Source: Maratus speciosus (lineage: Eukaryota; Arthropoda; Arachnida; Araneae; Salticidae). From it: DNA of 64,000 nucleotides. Under the pieces are notes generated by a model. It had not been told where the DNA came from and made no database searches. It saw nothing but the letters and a program-made list of their open reading frames with translations. The position numbers and the translations under genes are program-made. Below are positions 23,826 through 33,275 of this stretch, in pieces (position 1 is the first letter of the stretch; each line of letters starts with the position of its first letter). Location of the stretch: assembly GCA_963932465.1 (NCBI GenBank), contig OZ010796.1, positions 72,109,974 through 72,173,973 of the forward strand. The letters run 5' to 3'.

Positions 23826-24426
23826 CAATAATTGCTGGAAGTGCGTTTTAAGGTGTGGTACGCGTATTTAAATCAAACTAATTTTTTGCGTATTACTTGG
23901 TGTGTATAAATTCTATGGATCCTATACAGGGAAGAGCAAAATATCTCGAGTACATTTCCGTTTATTGACCGAAATTTCTGAAGGGGAATCTGATCTAAAT
24001 TTTAGCATACTATATGTACTATAGTATACAAAAATATAGATCATCTACTGGGCTGTACAAACGAATTGAAATATTTTCCGACAATGGATGGTGATTCCTG
24101 AAATTTGGTTTTCAAATGTATTATACGTTTTCCAAATTATTTAGTTAGACATCCAATTACACCTTATTAAAAGGTGAAGTTTCGTCAAAGTAATATGGAA
24201 GTGTTGGAAAGTGTTTCATAATCTATGCTTCACGCATGATTTTTTGTTCTTGTATTTAATGCTGAGTAAAACTGTATATAGCACATCTGTCTACGCTGTG
24301 TCGTTAATTCGGGAAGTTTCCCTAGTTTTGATCCCCTTCACTGTTGTTAGTTAATTTACCGTGATGCAAAATTTAAAATGTGCCGGAAGTAACTCCAGCT
24401 TTGCTAGCAGTATAAAAGTAAAAGAC
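23826..24426. other. AT-rich spacer, no feature recognised
   Basis: No supported gene or repeat boundary. Confidence 0.35.
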
Positions 24427-24665
24427 TTCATATAAGTTGTAATTTTCAAATTGTGCGAAAAATGTCCGGGCCAGGATTATAACCAGGAGCTATATCATAC
24501 CAGATTATATCAACGCTGACGCTATGATCAATAAGGATACCTGGGTGAATGAGGTCTTCCAGATTCGTCCGGGATAGCTCAGTTGGCAGAACAAGAGATC
24601 CCTGGTTCGAATCCTAGCACGGACATTTTTCTTGCAGTTGGAAAATTACAACTCATATGATTTAT
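24427..24665. repeat. inverted repeat bearing two outward-facing tRNA-like sequences
   Basis: The left arm 'tcatataagttgtaattttc' and the right arm 'gaaaattacaactcatatga' are inverted. Just inside each lies GTCCGGG (left, 24464) or its counterpart CACGGAC (right, ends 24624). The left half on the minus strand reads GCGTCAGCGTTGATATAATC, then CTGGTTATAATCC, like an anticodon arm and T arm. The right half is the tRNA-like unit at 24567-24624. The two copies point outward. Confidence 0.55.
24567..24624 (+). tRNA. truncated tRNA-like sequence (pseudogene or SINE head)
   Basis: It has an exact A-box-like TAGCTCAGTTGG and a perfect B box GGTTCGAATCC. The acceptor strands GTCCGGG and CACGGAC pair at six of seven positions. 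The unit is only 58 bases: the anticodon stem and loop are largely missing, so no anticodon can be assigned and it cannot serve as a normal tRNA. The internal promoter boxes could still recruit Pol III. Confidence 0.55.
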
Positions 24666-24674
24666 TTACGAATT

Positions 24675-25252
24675 AGAATAATTGAGGACTAAAAGTGGAA
24701 AACGCTGAAAGTCCAAAAGAGGAAATTTTTCAAGGGAGCGAAAAAAAAAAAAAAAAACTCCTACTTCTGGTACTTACAGCGTTTTCCACTTTACTCCTTT
24801 TGGGCTCTTAGTTCAATACTTTAAAATGTATTTACCCAGTTTCCTTTTTGTTTAGTGTTTAAATACCTAATATTATCATTTGTAAACATTTCTTTTATTT
24901 ATATATTTAATATTTTCCACCTTGCTTAAAAATATCCCATTGATGTAAACACTAACAACATGATCAAGTTGTGTAATGGCCACCAGTTGCCGTTCGTCTT
25001 ATCACTGGCACTTTCAGCGTTTCCCACTTCACTTCGTGTGGCACATTCAGCGTTTTCCACTTCACTTCGTGTGGCACATCCATCCAGTGACATTTTTCTA
25101 GACTTTTTGAACTATTCCTACTTGGGTTGGTACTTCGAGAGTTCTCCTGTTTGTTAAGCTTGGCATTTAAGACATTTTTTCGTTAAAAAAAAAAGATTTT
25201 CGATTTTTTGCTACTTTCAGCGTTTTCCATTTTTAGCCCTCAATTGTATTAA
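24675..25252. mobile_element. inverted-repeat element with GCGTTTTCCACTT motifs
   Basis: 'attgaggactaaaagtggaa' at the left and 'ttccatttttagccctcaat' at the right are inverted ends, both next to 'aacgctgaaagt'/'actttcagcgtt'. The interior repeats the motif: 'ttacagcgttttccacttta' near 24775 and a 35-bp tandem pair, 'cattcagcgttttccacttc', at 25010-25080. The 65-codon + frame is just this repeat. Confidence 0.5.
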
Positions 25253-25386
25253 AATCAATCTAGTAGAGAAGACTTCATTGGATGCGATAAAATATTATCA
25301 ATTACTGTGGATGTATAAATGATAACTGCAGTTTCCTATAGAAAATATCTAAATGAACCTTTAACTGAAAAAAAAAAATAAAAATA

Positions 25387-25935
25387 CAGTAGAGCGCCGA
25401 TTATCCGAACAAGTCGGGACCTATCCTAGTTTGGATAAGCAAAAGTTCGGATAAATGGACAGGCAAATTAAGGGATACTATAATAATATGACTATGCTAA
25501 AATATTCGCACTTTATCCGCGCTTCGTACTGACAGCACTAGTCAATGCTATTATGTTTAAAAATTGATTTTTGTCTTTTTAATTTTTTTTGTTTACTTTT
25601 TATATCATTTTCTGAACTGCAGAGATTATAATTTAAGCAAAAAAGCTTTCATTGTTGCTTGCTTCAAAGAAGACATTCCTTTCAATGCTGCCATATCTTG
25701 AATTCTTCTTAAATACGTTAGTTGAATAGGATCAGCATTCTTCTGCCGTTCGAGCCATTTCATAACTGTTTCCAAACATTCAAAGTTTTCGTTATGTGAT
25801 GGACCTGGGTCATTTTCAGAGCATTCGTTTTCATTTTCTTCAACTTCTTTTTCGTCTTGAATCTCATCCACAATCGCATCATCTTTTCAAATCTGATACC
25901 CAGGTCTAATCGGGTGTTTGGATAATTGGAAGTTC

Positions 25936-25966
<31 letters not shown>

Positions 25967-26061
25967 TGAGAGAAACAGGCTGTTCGGATAATTGGAAGTT
26001 TGGTTAAAAAAATGAGAAAGATTGGCTGTTTGGTTAATTGGAGTTCCGATAATTGGCGCTG
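25387..26061 (-). mobile_element. Tigger-like (pogo) element remnant (675 bp)
   Basis: Ends CAGTAGAGCGCCGATTATCC and, in reverse complement, CAGCGCCAATTATCGGAACT are flanked by TA at both sides. The GATTATCCG word next to the terminus is characteristic of Tigger/pogo. The interior keeps only the transposase C-terminus on the minus strand; the catalytic core is deleted. Near the right end the 'ggataattggaagttcg' unit is repeated, with an A28 run inside. Confidence 0.8.
25626..25886 (-). pseudogene. Tigger-like transposase, C-terminal fragment
   Basis: The frame reads KDDAIVDEIQDEKEVEENEN after a stop, then an acidic stretch, then CLETVMKWLERQ and LTYLRRIQDMAALKG, and ends LKQATMKAFLLKL. In pogo/Tigger transposases the acidic region followed by an LxxWLE helix and a terminal KQTTLxxFF-like tail is the usual C-terminus, outside the DDE core. 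The CENP-B-type DNA-binding domain and all three catalytic residues are absent, and a stop lies upstream, so it is a relic. There is no start codon: the open stretch begins after the stop. Confidence 0.7.
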
Positions 26062-26448
26062 TACTCTAAAGGGTCTATTTTACAAACTGTTTATAATAAG
26101 ATAAAGGAATTATAAAATGCGTAAGTAAAATTTACGAAGACTTCTCAAGATAAATGGCAAATTTGGGACAAGGGAAATTTGTACACATTAATAGAAATTT
26201 ATTCATTTCATACGTGTGGCATTCAAACTACTAATTTACTATTACTCGACTGCTCGCAGAAAAGAAGGGTAATGTTTTGACTGCGGAACAGTGTAAGAAT
26301 TTATATGAGGATGGTTGGATGAATTTTAATAAATGTGGTGCCAAAATATTAGGCTTCGCTTCCCAAGTATCATATAAGGCTATAGTTATATAACCTGAGC
26401 TTCCAGAATACCTCCAAAGTGGTTATAAGATGTTAATAAATGAATAAC
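26062..26448. other. spacer with a short unassigned frame
   Basis: The + frame from about 26265 reads GNVLTAEQCKNLYEDGW and CGAKILGFASQVSYKA, which might be decayed coding sequence, but no family was recognised. Confidence 0.2.
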
Positions 26449-26862
26449 AAGTTGAAAATGGCACGTCAAACGTGGCAAATGTGGTGCGTTCGTACTATAA
26501 CTAGTTTTATAAATATTTTTTGCAACACATAGTGTACTGAATGTATAGTTTAGTGCCCTTCAAAAGTGCATATCCGTTTCATTCTGATCGAAAGGCTGTA
26601 ACATCATTAAAATGCATTTGAAATATTTTTTCCCCCATTGGTCGTCTTGTAACGGAAAACTTTTGACTGTCCCTGTCAAAATAAATCCGATTTTCATAAA
26701 ATTTGAAACGACTCGACAAAATTTTGCAAAAATTATATAATTAAATTTCAGAACATTCGGTTGGGTAGTTTTTGCTCTGTTATATGTGGACGGACGGACA
26801 GACGGACGAACCGAACGACGACTATAGGTGCTACATATTTATATAATTACGAACGCACCTAA
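26449..26862. repeat. interspersed repeat, copy 2 (relative of 10122-10708)
   Basis: Same start ('caagttgaaaatggcacg'), same AGGTGCGTTCGTA-type inverted pair and same end ('attacgaacgcacctaa') as copy 1, with a shorter 'ggacggacagacggacg' tract and one instead of two internal units. This fixes the family limits. Confidence 0.65.
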
Positions 26863-27011
26863 TAAACAAATGAATGACAAAAATAGGAAAAATCCTACAT
26901 GAAATTGTGCGACTCTAAAATATTAAAATAATTCGATTATATCATAAAAGCGGATTTTGTTTCCGTCCAATTTGAAGTAATTCATATAATACATGTGCAA
27001 TTTTTCGCAAC

Positions 27012-27016
<5 letters not shown>

Positions 27017-27045
<29 letters not shown>

Positions 27046-27047
27046 CC
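27017..27047. repeat. poly-T run
   Basis: About 29 T in a row. No retroposon end or target duplication was recognised next to it. Confidence 0.6.
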
Positions 27048-27424
27048 CCGTACTAATAAATTGTTACTCGTTTTTTACAGAAATATCTATGAAATACTTC
27101 ATTCACACCGCATTCTCTATACCAGCCATCGGCGCTGACGGAACGAAATCCAGAGAGGGGTGATATTTTGAGAAAGACTTTTAAAACGAACAGTATAAAC
27201 ATGAAATAGGTTAAACTAAAAATTTTATTTCAAAAACAACCGTCCAAGATAATTTTAGGTAGCTTTCATTACAAAAAGCTTCCTATTGCAGCCATTCGGA
27301 GGAAAGTGATTTCAAAAAAATTTGGTATATTTTCATCGATCATCACCCCCAGACCCCGAAACCACCCTCCGTTCAAAATTGACATATATATATATATTCA
27401 TATATCCATATATATATATATATA

Positions 27425-29160
27425 TCTGACATTTGTCACCCTGTAACTCTCGTATTTATGAACCGATTTGGATGTAATTCGGTGTGTACATAGTACATAC
27501 CAATGTCTCGACCGAGTTCGTTGGCCAGCTTCATCCGCCATTTTGTTTCAATATGGCGGCCATTTAATTTTTTTTTTTATTTAAAATTTGAAATGTGGTA
27601 CCAAAAAATTGAAAATGGAAAAATATTTTTTTCTTATGTATTTAACCTTTATACAAAGATTCCGGAGCAGTTTTTGTTTCGTCTATATCTTAAAAAATGG
27701 CTGAGTTATAGCATTTTGTATTTCTAGCGTGGCTGATATTTTGAAACGTCCTGAATTTTGTCACGCGATAAAATGCGTATTTATGAACCGATTTGGATGT
27801 AACTTCGTTTATACATAGTACATACCAATGTCTCGACCGGGTTCGCTGGCCAGCTTCATCTGCCATCTTGTTTAAAAATGGCGGCCATTTAAATTTTTAA
27901 GAAAAATTTAAATTTGAAATGTGGTACCAAAAAATTGAAAATTGAAAAAATATTTTTTTCTTATGTGTTTGACCGTGATAAAAAGATTCAGGCTGAGTTA
28001 TAGCATTTTGAATTTCTAGCGTGGCTGACATTTTGAAACGTCCTGATTTTTGTCACGTGATAATGGGCGTATTTATGAACCGATTTGGATGTACCTTGGT
28101 GTGTACGTAGTACATACAAATATCTCAACCGAGTTCGTTGTCCAGCTTTATCCGCCATCTTGTTTCAAAATTGCGGCCATTTAAAAAATTTAAAATTTAA
28201 AATGAGATACCAAAAGTGGAAAATGAAAAAGATTTTTTTCGTATGTGTTTGACCTTAATACAAAGATTTCGGAACAGTTTTTGTTTCGTCTACATCTAAA
28301 AAAAATGGCTGAGTTATAGCATTTTGAATTTCTATTGTGGCTGACATTTTAAAACGACCTGATTTTTGTCACGCGATAACAAGCTTATTTATCAACCGAT
28401 TTGGATGTAACTTGGTCTGTGCATAGTACATACCAATGTCTCGACCGAGTTCGTTAGCCAGCTTCATTCGCCATCTTGTTTCAAAAGGGTTGCTATTTAA
28501 AAAAAATTAAATTTAAAATGAGGTATTAAAAAATTGGAAAATAAAAAGATTTTTTTATGTGTTTGGCCTTGATACAAAGATTCCGGAGCAGTTTTTGTTT
28601 CTGAAAATTTGTTCTTTTGTTTATATCTTAAAAAATGGTTGAACTATAGCACTTTGAATTTCTAGCATGGCTAACATTTTGAAACGATCTTGTATTTGTC
28701 ACGCGATAACACACGTATTCGCCTATTTCGATGTAAGAAGGCATGTGGATAGTATACATCAATATCTCGACCAAGTTCGCTGGCCAGCTTCATCAGCCAT
28801 CTTGTTTTAAAATGGTGGCCATTAAATTAAAAAAAAAATTATATTTAAAGTGAGGTGCAAAAAAATTAGAAATTGAAAAAGGTTTCTTTCATAAGTATTT
28901 GACCTTGATTTAAGGATTCAGGAGCATTTTTTGTTTCTCTTTATCTTAAAAAATGGTTCGGATATAGCAATTTCAATATCTAATGTGGGTGACATTTTGA
29001 AAAATCCGTTTTTTTGCCTGCGACAGCACTCGTATATATCAATCGATTCCGATGTGGGTGAGCATGTGCACAGCAATTACTAAGGTCTCGACCAAGTTCA
29101 CTGGTTAGCCTCATCCACCATGTTGTCTTAAAATGGCAGGCACTTTAAGAAATCGCCGAA
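27425..29160. repeat. diverged tandem array, ~315-bp period, six units
   Basis: Markers 'tatttatgaaccgatttgga', 'catagtacataccaatgtct', 'gttcgttggccagcttcatc' and 'atggctgagttatagcattt' recur. The unit start (near 'gtcacgcgata') falls at about 27434, 27760, 28052, 28370, 28698 and 29014. Divergence increases to the right. Each unit carries a 'cgccatcttgtttcaa' box. The 74-codon frame at 27503-27727 lies within unit one and is not conserved in the others, so it is not a gene. A TA microsatellite precedes the array (27385-27424). Confidence 0.8.
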
Positions 29161-29790
29161 TTTGGCAACCAAATATAAGTTACTTTAAATAAAAGCAGCG
29201 TGGATAAAACTGACTAATTTCGCGAAATTCTAATTCATAATGATTTAGTAATGATAAAAATTAGTATTGAATGTCCTATATTCGGTTTCCACTAAATTAA
29301 GCTTCGTGTGTTTGAATAATATAAGTTGGCTTTTTTAAAATAAGGAATATGAAAGCTACCTCTTCCTCCCGGAACTGGCCGGAAGGACTTTTTAAACATA
29401 TAAACACGAAAAGCAACGGATAAATTGAACAATTAAGAAATATTAATTTTATTTACGGCACGAAGTTATCTTAAAACAGCAAAGATGTTTATAAAAAGTG
29501 CGCAAAACCATTGCGTAACCTTCTATAAGCAGTAGCAAAACCTACTTTTTACGCTTCACAAAGTTAGTATCACAATCGTTTTCGGTTCATAGCATTCATG
29601 TCTTTTTACCGGTAAAAATACTCCACAACGTGCGTTTCGAAATGTTGGATTTCAAGGCACGCGATGGCATTGTTTTATTAGGAATAATTTGCAACTCGGT
29701 ATTTTTTTTAACGAAATCCTGTTTCGAAGTTTCCATAATTAAAAATTCGCGACTCTTTTTTTCACTTACAAGTCACATTTGTATACATTG
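29161..29790. other. spacer, no feature recognised
   Basis: AT-rich. A weak resemblance of 29380-29460 to 27175-27240 (on each side of the array) was seen but not established. Confidence 0.3.
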
Positions 29791-29990
29791 TTAAACGGCA
29801 GTTATGCCAATTTAGCGCGATTTTTTTAAATTCAAAATATCTACCAGAATTTTTCAACAGTAAATTTACTTTAATTAATGGCAAACAATCCGTGAGTAAA
29901 CAAAGCAAAGAATACCATTGAAAATTTCTGGTAGATGTATCAAATAAAAAATGTGCTAAATTAGAGGCGAGTATATTCGTCACCGGTCAA
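29791..29990. mobile_element. TTAA-type mini-element (200 bp), palindromic
   Basis: The left end TTAAACGGCAGTTATG and the right end in reverse complement TTGACCGGTGACG show one terminus with TTAA mutated to TTGA. Inner arms 'atctaccagaatttttcaa' and 'ttgaaaatttctggtagat' pair well, with matching outer words 'caatttagcgcg' and 'tgtgctaaattag'. Size and inner motif fit the other TTAA elements. Confidence 0.5.
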
Positions 29991-30149
29991 CAAAGTGTTA
30001 GCATAATGTAGTTAGTACGATTCTCCTACCGCTCATTGATGTCAATTAGAGGATTATGAAATTTACGCCAAAATAGTTATTTTCTGCAAATTTATAAAAT
30101 TTAAATATACATACAATACATGGGTCCTATAAGTTATATTTAGAAAAAC

Positions 30150-30154
30150 ATTCA

Positions 30155-30193
<39 letters not shown>
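30150..30193. repeat. poly-A run
   Basis: More than 40 A, directly after 'gggtcctataagttatattt', a short match to the centre of the element at 22606-23016. Confidence 0.6.
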
Positions 30194-30195
<2 letters not shown>

Positions 30196-30349
30196 ATTAA
30201 CACATAGTTTTTTCATTAGAGATAAAATACAAACTGTTGTTGCCAAAGCCTTGCTGTCAAATTTTGTATCTCTTGATTCGGGAAATACGAAAAGTCCATT
30301 TCTTCATTTGGGCTTGTTGATTGACGCCAATTGCAGTTGGTTTTTGGGT

Positions 30350-30765
30350 CTATATCTTTCCTCTATGCCTCTCCGAGGCATAGAGGAAAGATATAGGTGG
30401 AGATGCAGTAAGGTGGCTGGGGGTGACGCCAAAAAAGTAACCCTAAAATACGCTGCAGTTGGCCCAAACACAAGCGCGTTCTTTCACGAAAAAAAAGAAG
30501 AAAACTTTTAGTAATACAGTTTTTAACTCATAATACAATGGAATGCTACTTTAGAATGCTTAAAAATAAACAAATCACTTTCATTTAGAGAAAAAAAAAA
30601 TGCACGGGTAATGTCAAAGAATTCTGTCCCTGTTCCTGGTGTTAGTTTTCTTTGGGCTTAGTGACAGTATTTAAATTTGAGCGATAACGCGCATCATATT
30701 GCAAACCGTTTTTACGGCATTACTGCATCTCCATCTTTCTCTTTCCTCTATGGGTGAGAGGAGAA
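30350..30765. repeat. perfect short hairpin and larger inverted repeat
   Basis: 30350-30371 (CTATATCTTTCCTCTATGCC plus TC) and 30375-30396 are exact reverse complements around a 3-base loop. The right arm and what follows ('catagaggaaag', 'tggagatgcagtaa') also match in reverse a block at 30720-30755 ('ttactgcatctcca', 'ctttcctctatg'). The latter pair could be termini of a ~380-bp element; the hairpin would then be one end fused to another copy. Confidence 0.65.
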
Positions 30766-31083
30766 AGAGGAGGGATGGGGGGAGTAGAATATTACTTAAT
30801 TTGCAACTCTTTAAGCAAACTTAACCATGTACTGGATATGTTATAGGACTTTTTTTGTCGCAGCGTGCCAAATTTGATCAAAAGACATTTTATGTGACCA
30901 TGACGTGTTAACTAGAAAATAAATTTAATGGGTAGAAAAATAATGGGTTAAAATTACTTAAAATTTTCTATCAAGATTTAAAAAATATGAGGAGCATACA
31001 TATAGGTATTACAGCACAGTAATTATGGAAAAAAATATATTTTAGAAATTAATAAAAAAAATTAATGCTATGTAATTTGATTT
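30766..31083. other. AT-rich, likely decayed 3' part of a hAT element
   Basis: Lies beyond the stop of the hAT fragment on the minus strand. No terminus matching the one at 31542 was found. Confidence 0.25.
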
Positions 31084-31270
31084 CTGTTATTGCATCTTAA
31101 TATAAGGTTAGTTTTCAATGCAAACTGAACCGGATTTATAAGTTTCAGTTTTGATATTATTCATTTGTGAAAACAGTGACTCGAAAGCATAGATAAACAA
31201 AAAACTTTTTAAATGGCAAACGCCAGTTTCTTTGAATAACTCTGAAATAAATTCAAAGTGACTGTAACTT
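31084..31270 (-). pseudogene. hAT transposase, C-terminal dimerisation region fragment
   Basis: Minus-strand reading gives SELFKETGVCHLKSFLFIYA then FESLFSQMNNIKTETYKSG before a stop. The pattern [FY]-x-C-E-S-x-F-S-x-M-N-x-I-K-[ST]-x-x-R is the conserved C-terminal dimerisation motif of hAT transposases of the ZBED/GTF2IRD2-like type; here Cys is replaced by Phe and the Arg is lost. No upstream catalytic frame is intact. A hAT-style terminus lies at 31490-31542 in the right place to be the 5' end of the same element. Confidence 0.55.
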
Positions 31271-31489
31271 TACCATCGGAATTTAGTAAAGTCTTCAGCA
31301 ATGTTCTTTGTGATGGTTTTCAAATATCGTCTTTTTTGGAAAATTTTTTGAGACCCTAATTAATTAGATTGGAATATAAGATGCTGCAATTATTTTTTTT
31401 TCCATTTAATCGAATTTAGAAAAGAACAGTCGCGATTTTGTGTAATCTCACTTTGTATTGATTTAGAGCAGAAGCAATGCAGTGCCGAA

Positions 31490-31542
31490 ATTATTCTTTC
31501 GCGTGCCAAAACTGGCACAGTGCCATAGGTTAACCGTCCCTG
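31490..31542 (-). mobile_element. hAT-like terminal repeat
   Basis: In reverse complement it starts CAGGGACGGTTAACCTATGG and continues into a small hairpin GTGCCAGTTTTGGCAC, a known style of hAT terminus. The opposite end was not found, though 'gcgtgccaaa' recurs near 30866. Confidence 0.5.
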
Positions 31543-31617
31543 TTATAAGATAAAACGTTATTACAAACTCCATTTTCTTTATTGATAATTTCAATTAATT
31601 CACTAATAATTAGCTAA

Positions 31618-31884
31618 TCATAATTTTTCAAGGGACATTACAATTTTTACTTCCTCTAAATTAACATCTATATTATGCTTCTGATTAACTCTTGACAGGT
31701 ATGTTGCTGGCTGGTTGTACTTCAGGTCCCCAAAATGTTCTTTAATACGATCTTTAAATTTACGAGAAGTCAATTCAAAATCAGTTCTAATATTATATAT
31801 CGTATTAAAGAATATTTGGAGACTTGAAGTATAACCTGCCAGCAACTTTGGACCATGAGACACAATTTGTCCAAAAACGCACAC
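31618..31884 (-). pseudogene. probable GIY-YIG endonuclease fragment of a Penelope-like retroelement
   Basis: The frame (88 codons) contains TSRKFKDRIKEHFGDLKYNQ, then ATYLSRVNQKHNIDVNLEEV and KIVMSLEKL. The middle matches the central and distal part of GIY-YIG nuclease domains of Penelope-like elements: the [GS]-x-T-x-R-x-[FL]-x-x-R-[FIL]-x-E-H block, then an A-x-H-like block spaced ~15-20 residues on. The GIY and YIG strands themselves are not seen (the sequence before is YNIRTDFEL), and the first ~30 residues do not fit. No reverse transcriptase is nearby. A relic; a host GIY-YIG gene is a less likely alternative. Confidence 0.4.
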
Positions 31885-31955
31885 TAGTACGCCAATTGCT
31901 TAATTATTTGTTGAATTTCAAAATGTTTTAGGACTTTTAGACATCTTGTGCATAG

Positions 31956-31957
<2 letters not shown>

Positions 31958-31989
<32 letters not shown>

Positions 31990-31990
31990 A
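31958..31990. repeat. TA/TG dinucleotide repeat
   Basis: 'atatatatatgtgtgtgtgt' run ~80 bases upstream of the FMO coding exon. Confidence 0.8.
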
Positions 31991-32072
31991 GTGAAAAAAA
32001 GATAATTTAACCACATGTGTACATCGTTTTAGTTATGTAATGAATGAATCTCTATTTCATCTCAGGAGCAAA

Positions 32073-32438
32073 ATGCCTCAGTATAAGCGGATAGCAGTCA
32101 TAGGTGCTGGACCCTGCGGTCTTGGTGCAGTAAAGTGCTTGAAAGATGAAGGTCTAGAACCTGTGTGCTTTGAAAGAACGGGCCACATAGGAGGCCTATG
32201 GAGATATCACGAAGATGATGTGGATGGCCTAGCATCTGTTATGAAAACGACCATTATAAACACAAGTAAAGAACTTGGTGCCGCGAGTGATAGTCCCCCA
32301 CCTGCGGAATATCCTAATTACATGCATCATTCGCTCATGTATAAATATATATGTGAATTAGCGGAGAAATTTGATGTCGTTCGTCATGTTGTTTATCATC
32401 AACAAACGGTGAAAATTGAGAAATCTGATGATTATGAG
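32073..32438 (+). CDS. flavin-containing monooxygenase, first coding exon (partial gene)
   Basis: FMOs use FAD, NADPH and O2 to oxygenate nitrogen- or sulfur-containing substrates, usually on the ER membrane. The exon encodes 122 residues (family usual ~530). Residues 7-16 (IAVIGAGPCG) are the GxGxxG FAD-binding turn after the first beta strand; FE at 33-34 places the ribose-binding acid; GGLWRY at 40-45 is the family's conserved block; NTSKEL at 63-68 and YPNYMHHS at 80-87 match the FMO region before the NADPH domain. The exon ends DDYE with a phase-0 GT donor (GAG|gtaaga) at 32439. The start at 32073 (MPQYKR) sits right before the first strand. An in-frame ATG at 32040 adds 11 residues, but 'tttcatctcag' at 32055-32065 looks like an acceptor, so the upstream ATG may be intronic. 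Later exons (NADPH motif, C-terminal half) were not found in the window. No stop or frameshift in this exon, so probably a live gene. Confidence 0.85.
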
Positions 32439-33275
32439 GTAAGATTTTTCTTCATATTAAACAAAAACTGCAGTATCAAATTTTATTACGATAGATTTGT
32501 AGTAAAAAAATATACACAGTAAAGCATTTTAATACCCTTCTCTTTTATGTATCGTTATGTGTTGTATATGTACCAATCCCCTTCCTCCCTAAAAAATAAT
32601 CTTAACGATTACTGTAACTCCAGTTCTAATTAATGTGAATATAAACGAAAAAGAAGTGAAAAGAATAAAAATTTCGCCTCATTCTTGTCGTTAACAAGAT
32701 TTAAGTGAGGTTCATATTTTAAATATTAATATCTCAAGAAAGAATAAAGATAACAGAATAATTTTATAATTCCAAAGAATAATGCGTTTTGTCAATGTAT
32801 CATTTTCATATTGTTTAATTAAATATACATACATATATTTATATATATGTTTATGATTTATTCATATGTTACATAGACTTGCTGTGTATTGGCAAAGCCT
32901 ATTTTTTGACGGAGGCGCCATCCAATTCCAGAGTTTAGAGCCTATAACGAGCAGAGTATATAGTTTTTGTGCACCCCATAATCAGTCTTATATACAGGAA
33001 CACTAAAAATTATTAACAGCGACTGCGATTTTTTTAGTGGGGAATTCAGAGCAGATTTTGGGGATATAGTCTCAAAATGTTTCCAACTCAGTTCAGATTC
33101 ACAAGTTAGCATATTGCGAGTTTTGGAGAACAAGTTGTCATGCATTATAAAAAGATGCATTGTAACTCATGCGTGGGACGCATGCATTGTAAATAGGTGT
33201 ATTTATACGCCTGGAATGAATATTACTGACAATTTTAGCAAATCAAAGTTTGACTGCAACGGTCCTGTAAAACTA
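32439..33275 (+). other. start of FMO intron 1, no other gene
   Basis: Begins with the donor GTAAGATTTT. A 'TATGTATAT' AT microsatellite lies at 32820-32850. No second FMO exon or other coding segment was recognised. The short frames at 32942-33302 have no domain. Confidence 0.5.

Noticed and set aside
24567..24624. Functional tRNA gene
   Set aside because: Only 58 bases with the anticodon arm missing; kept as a tRNA-like sequence only.
30150..30193. Poly-A runs (also 13289, 21291, 24740, 25940) as retroposon tails
   Set aside because: No target-site duplication or retroelement body was recognised next to them.
32040..32072. Upstream in-frame ATG as FMO start
   Set aside because: The 11 extra residues (MNESLFHLRSK) are not part of the usual FMO start, and 'tttcatctcag' within them looks like a splice acceptor; the ATG at 32073 directly precedes the Rossmann strand. 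Not excluded.
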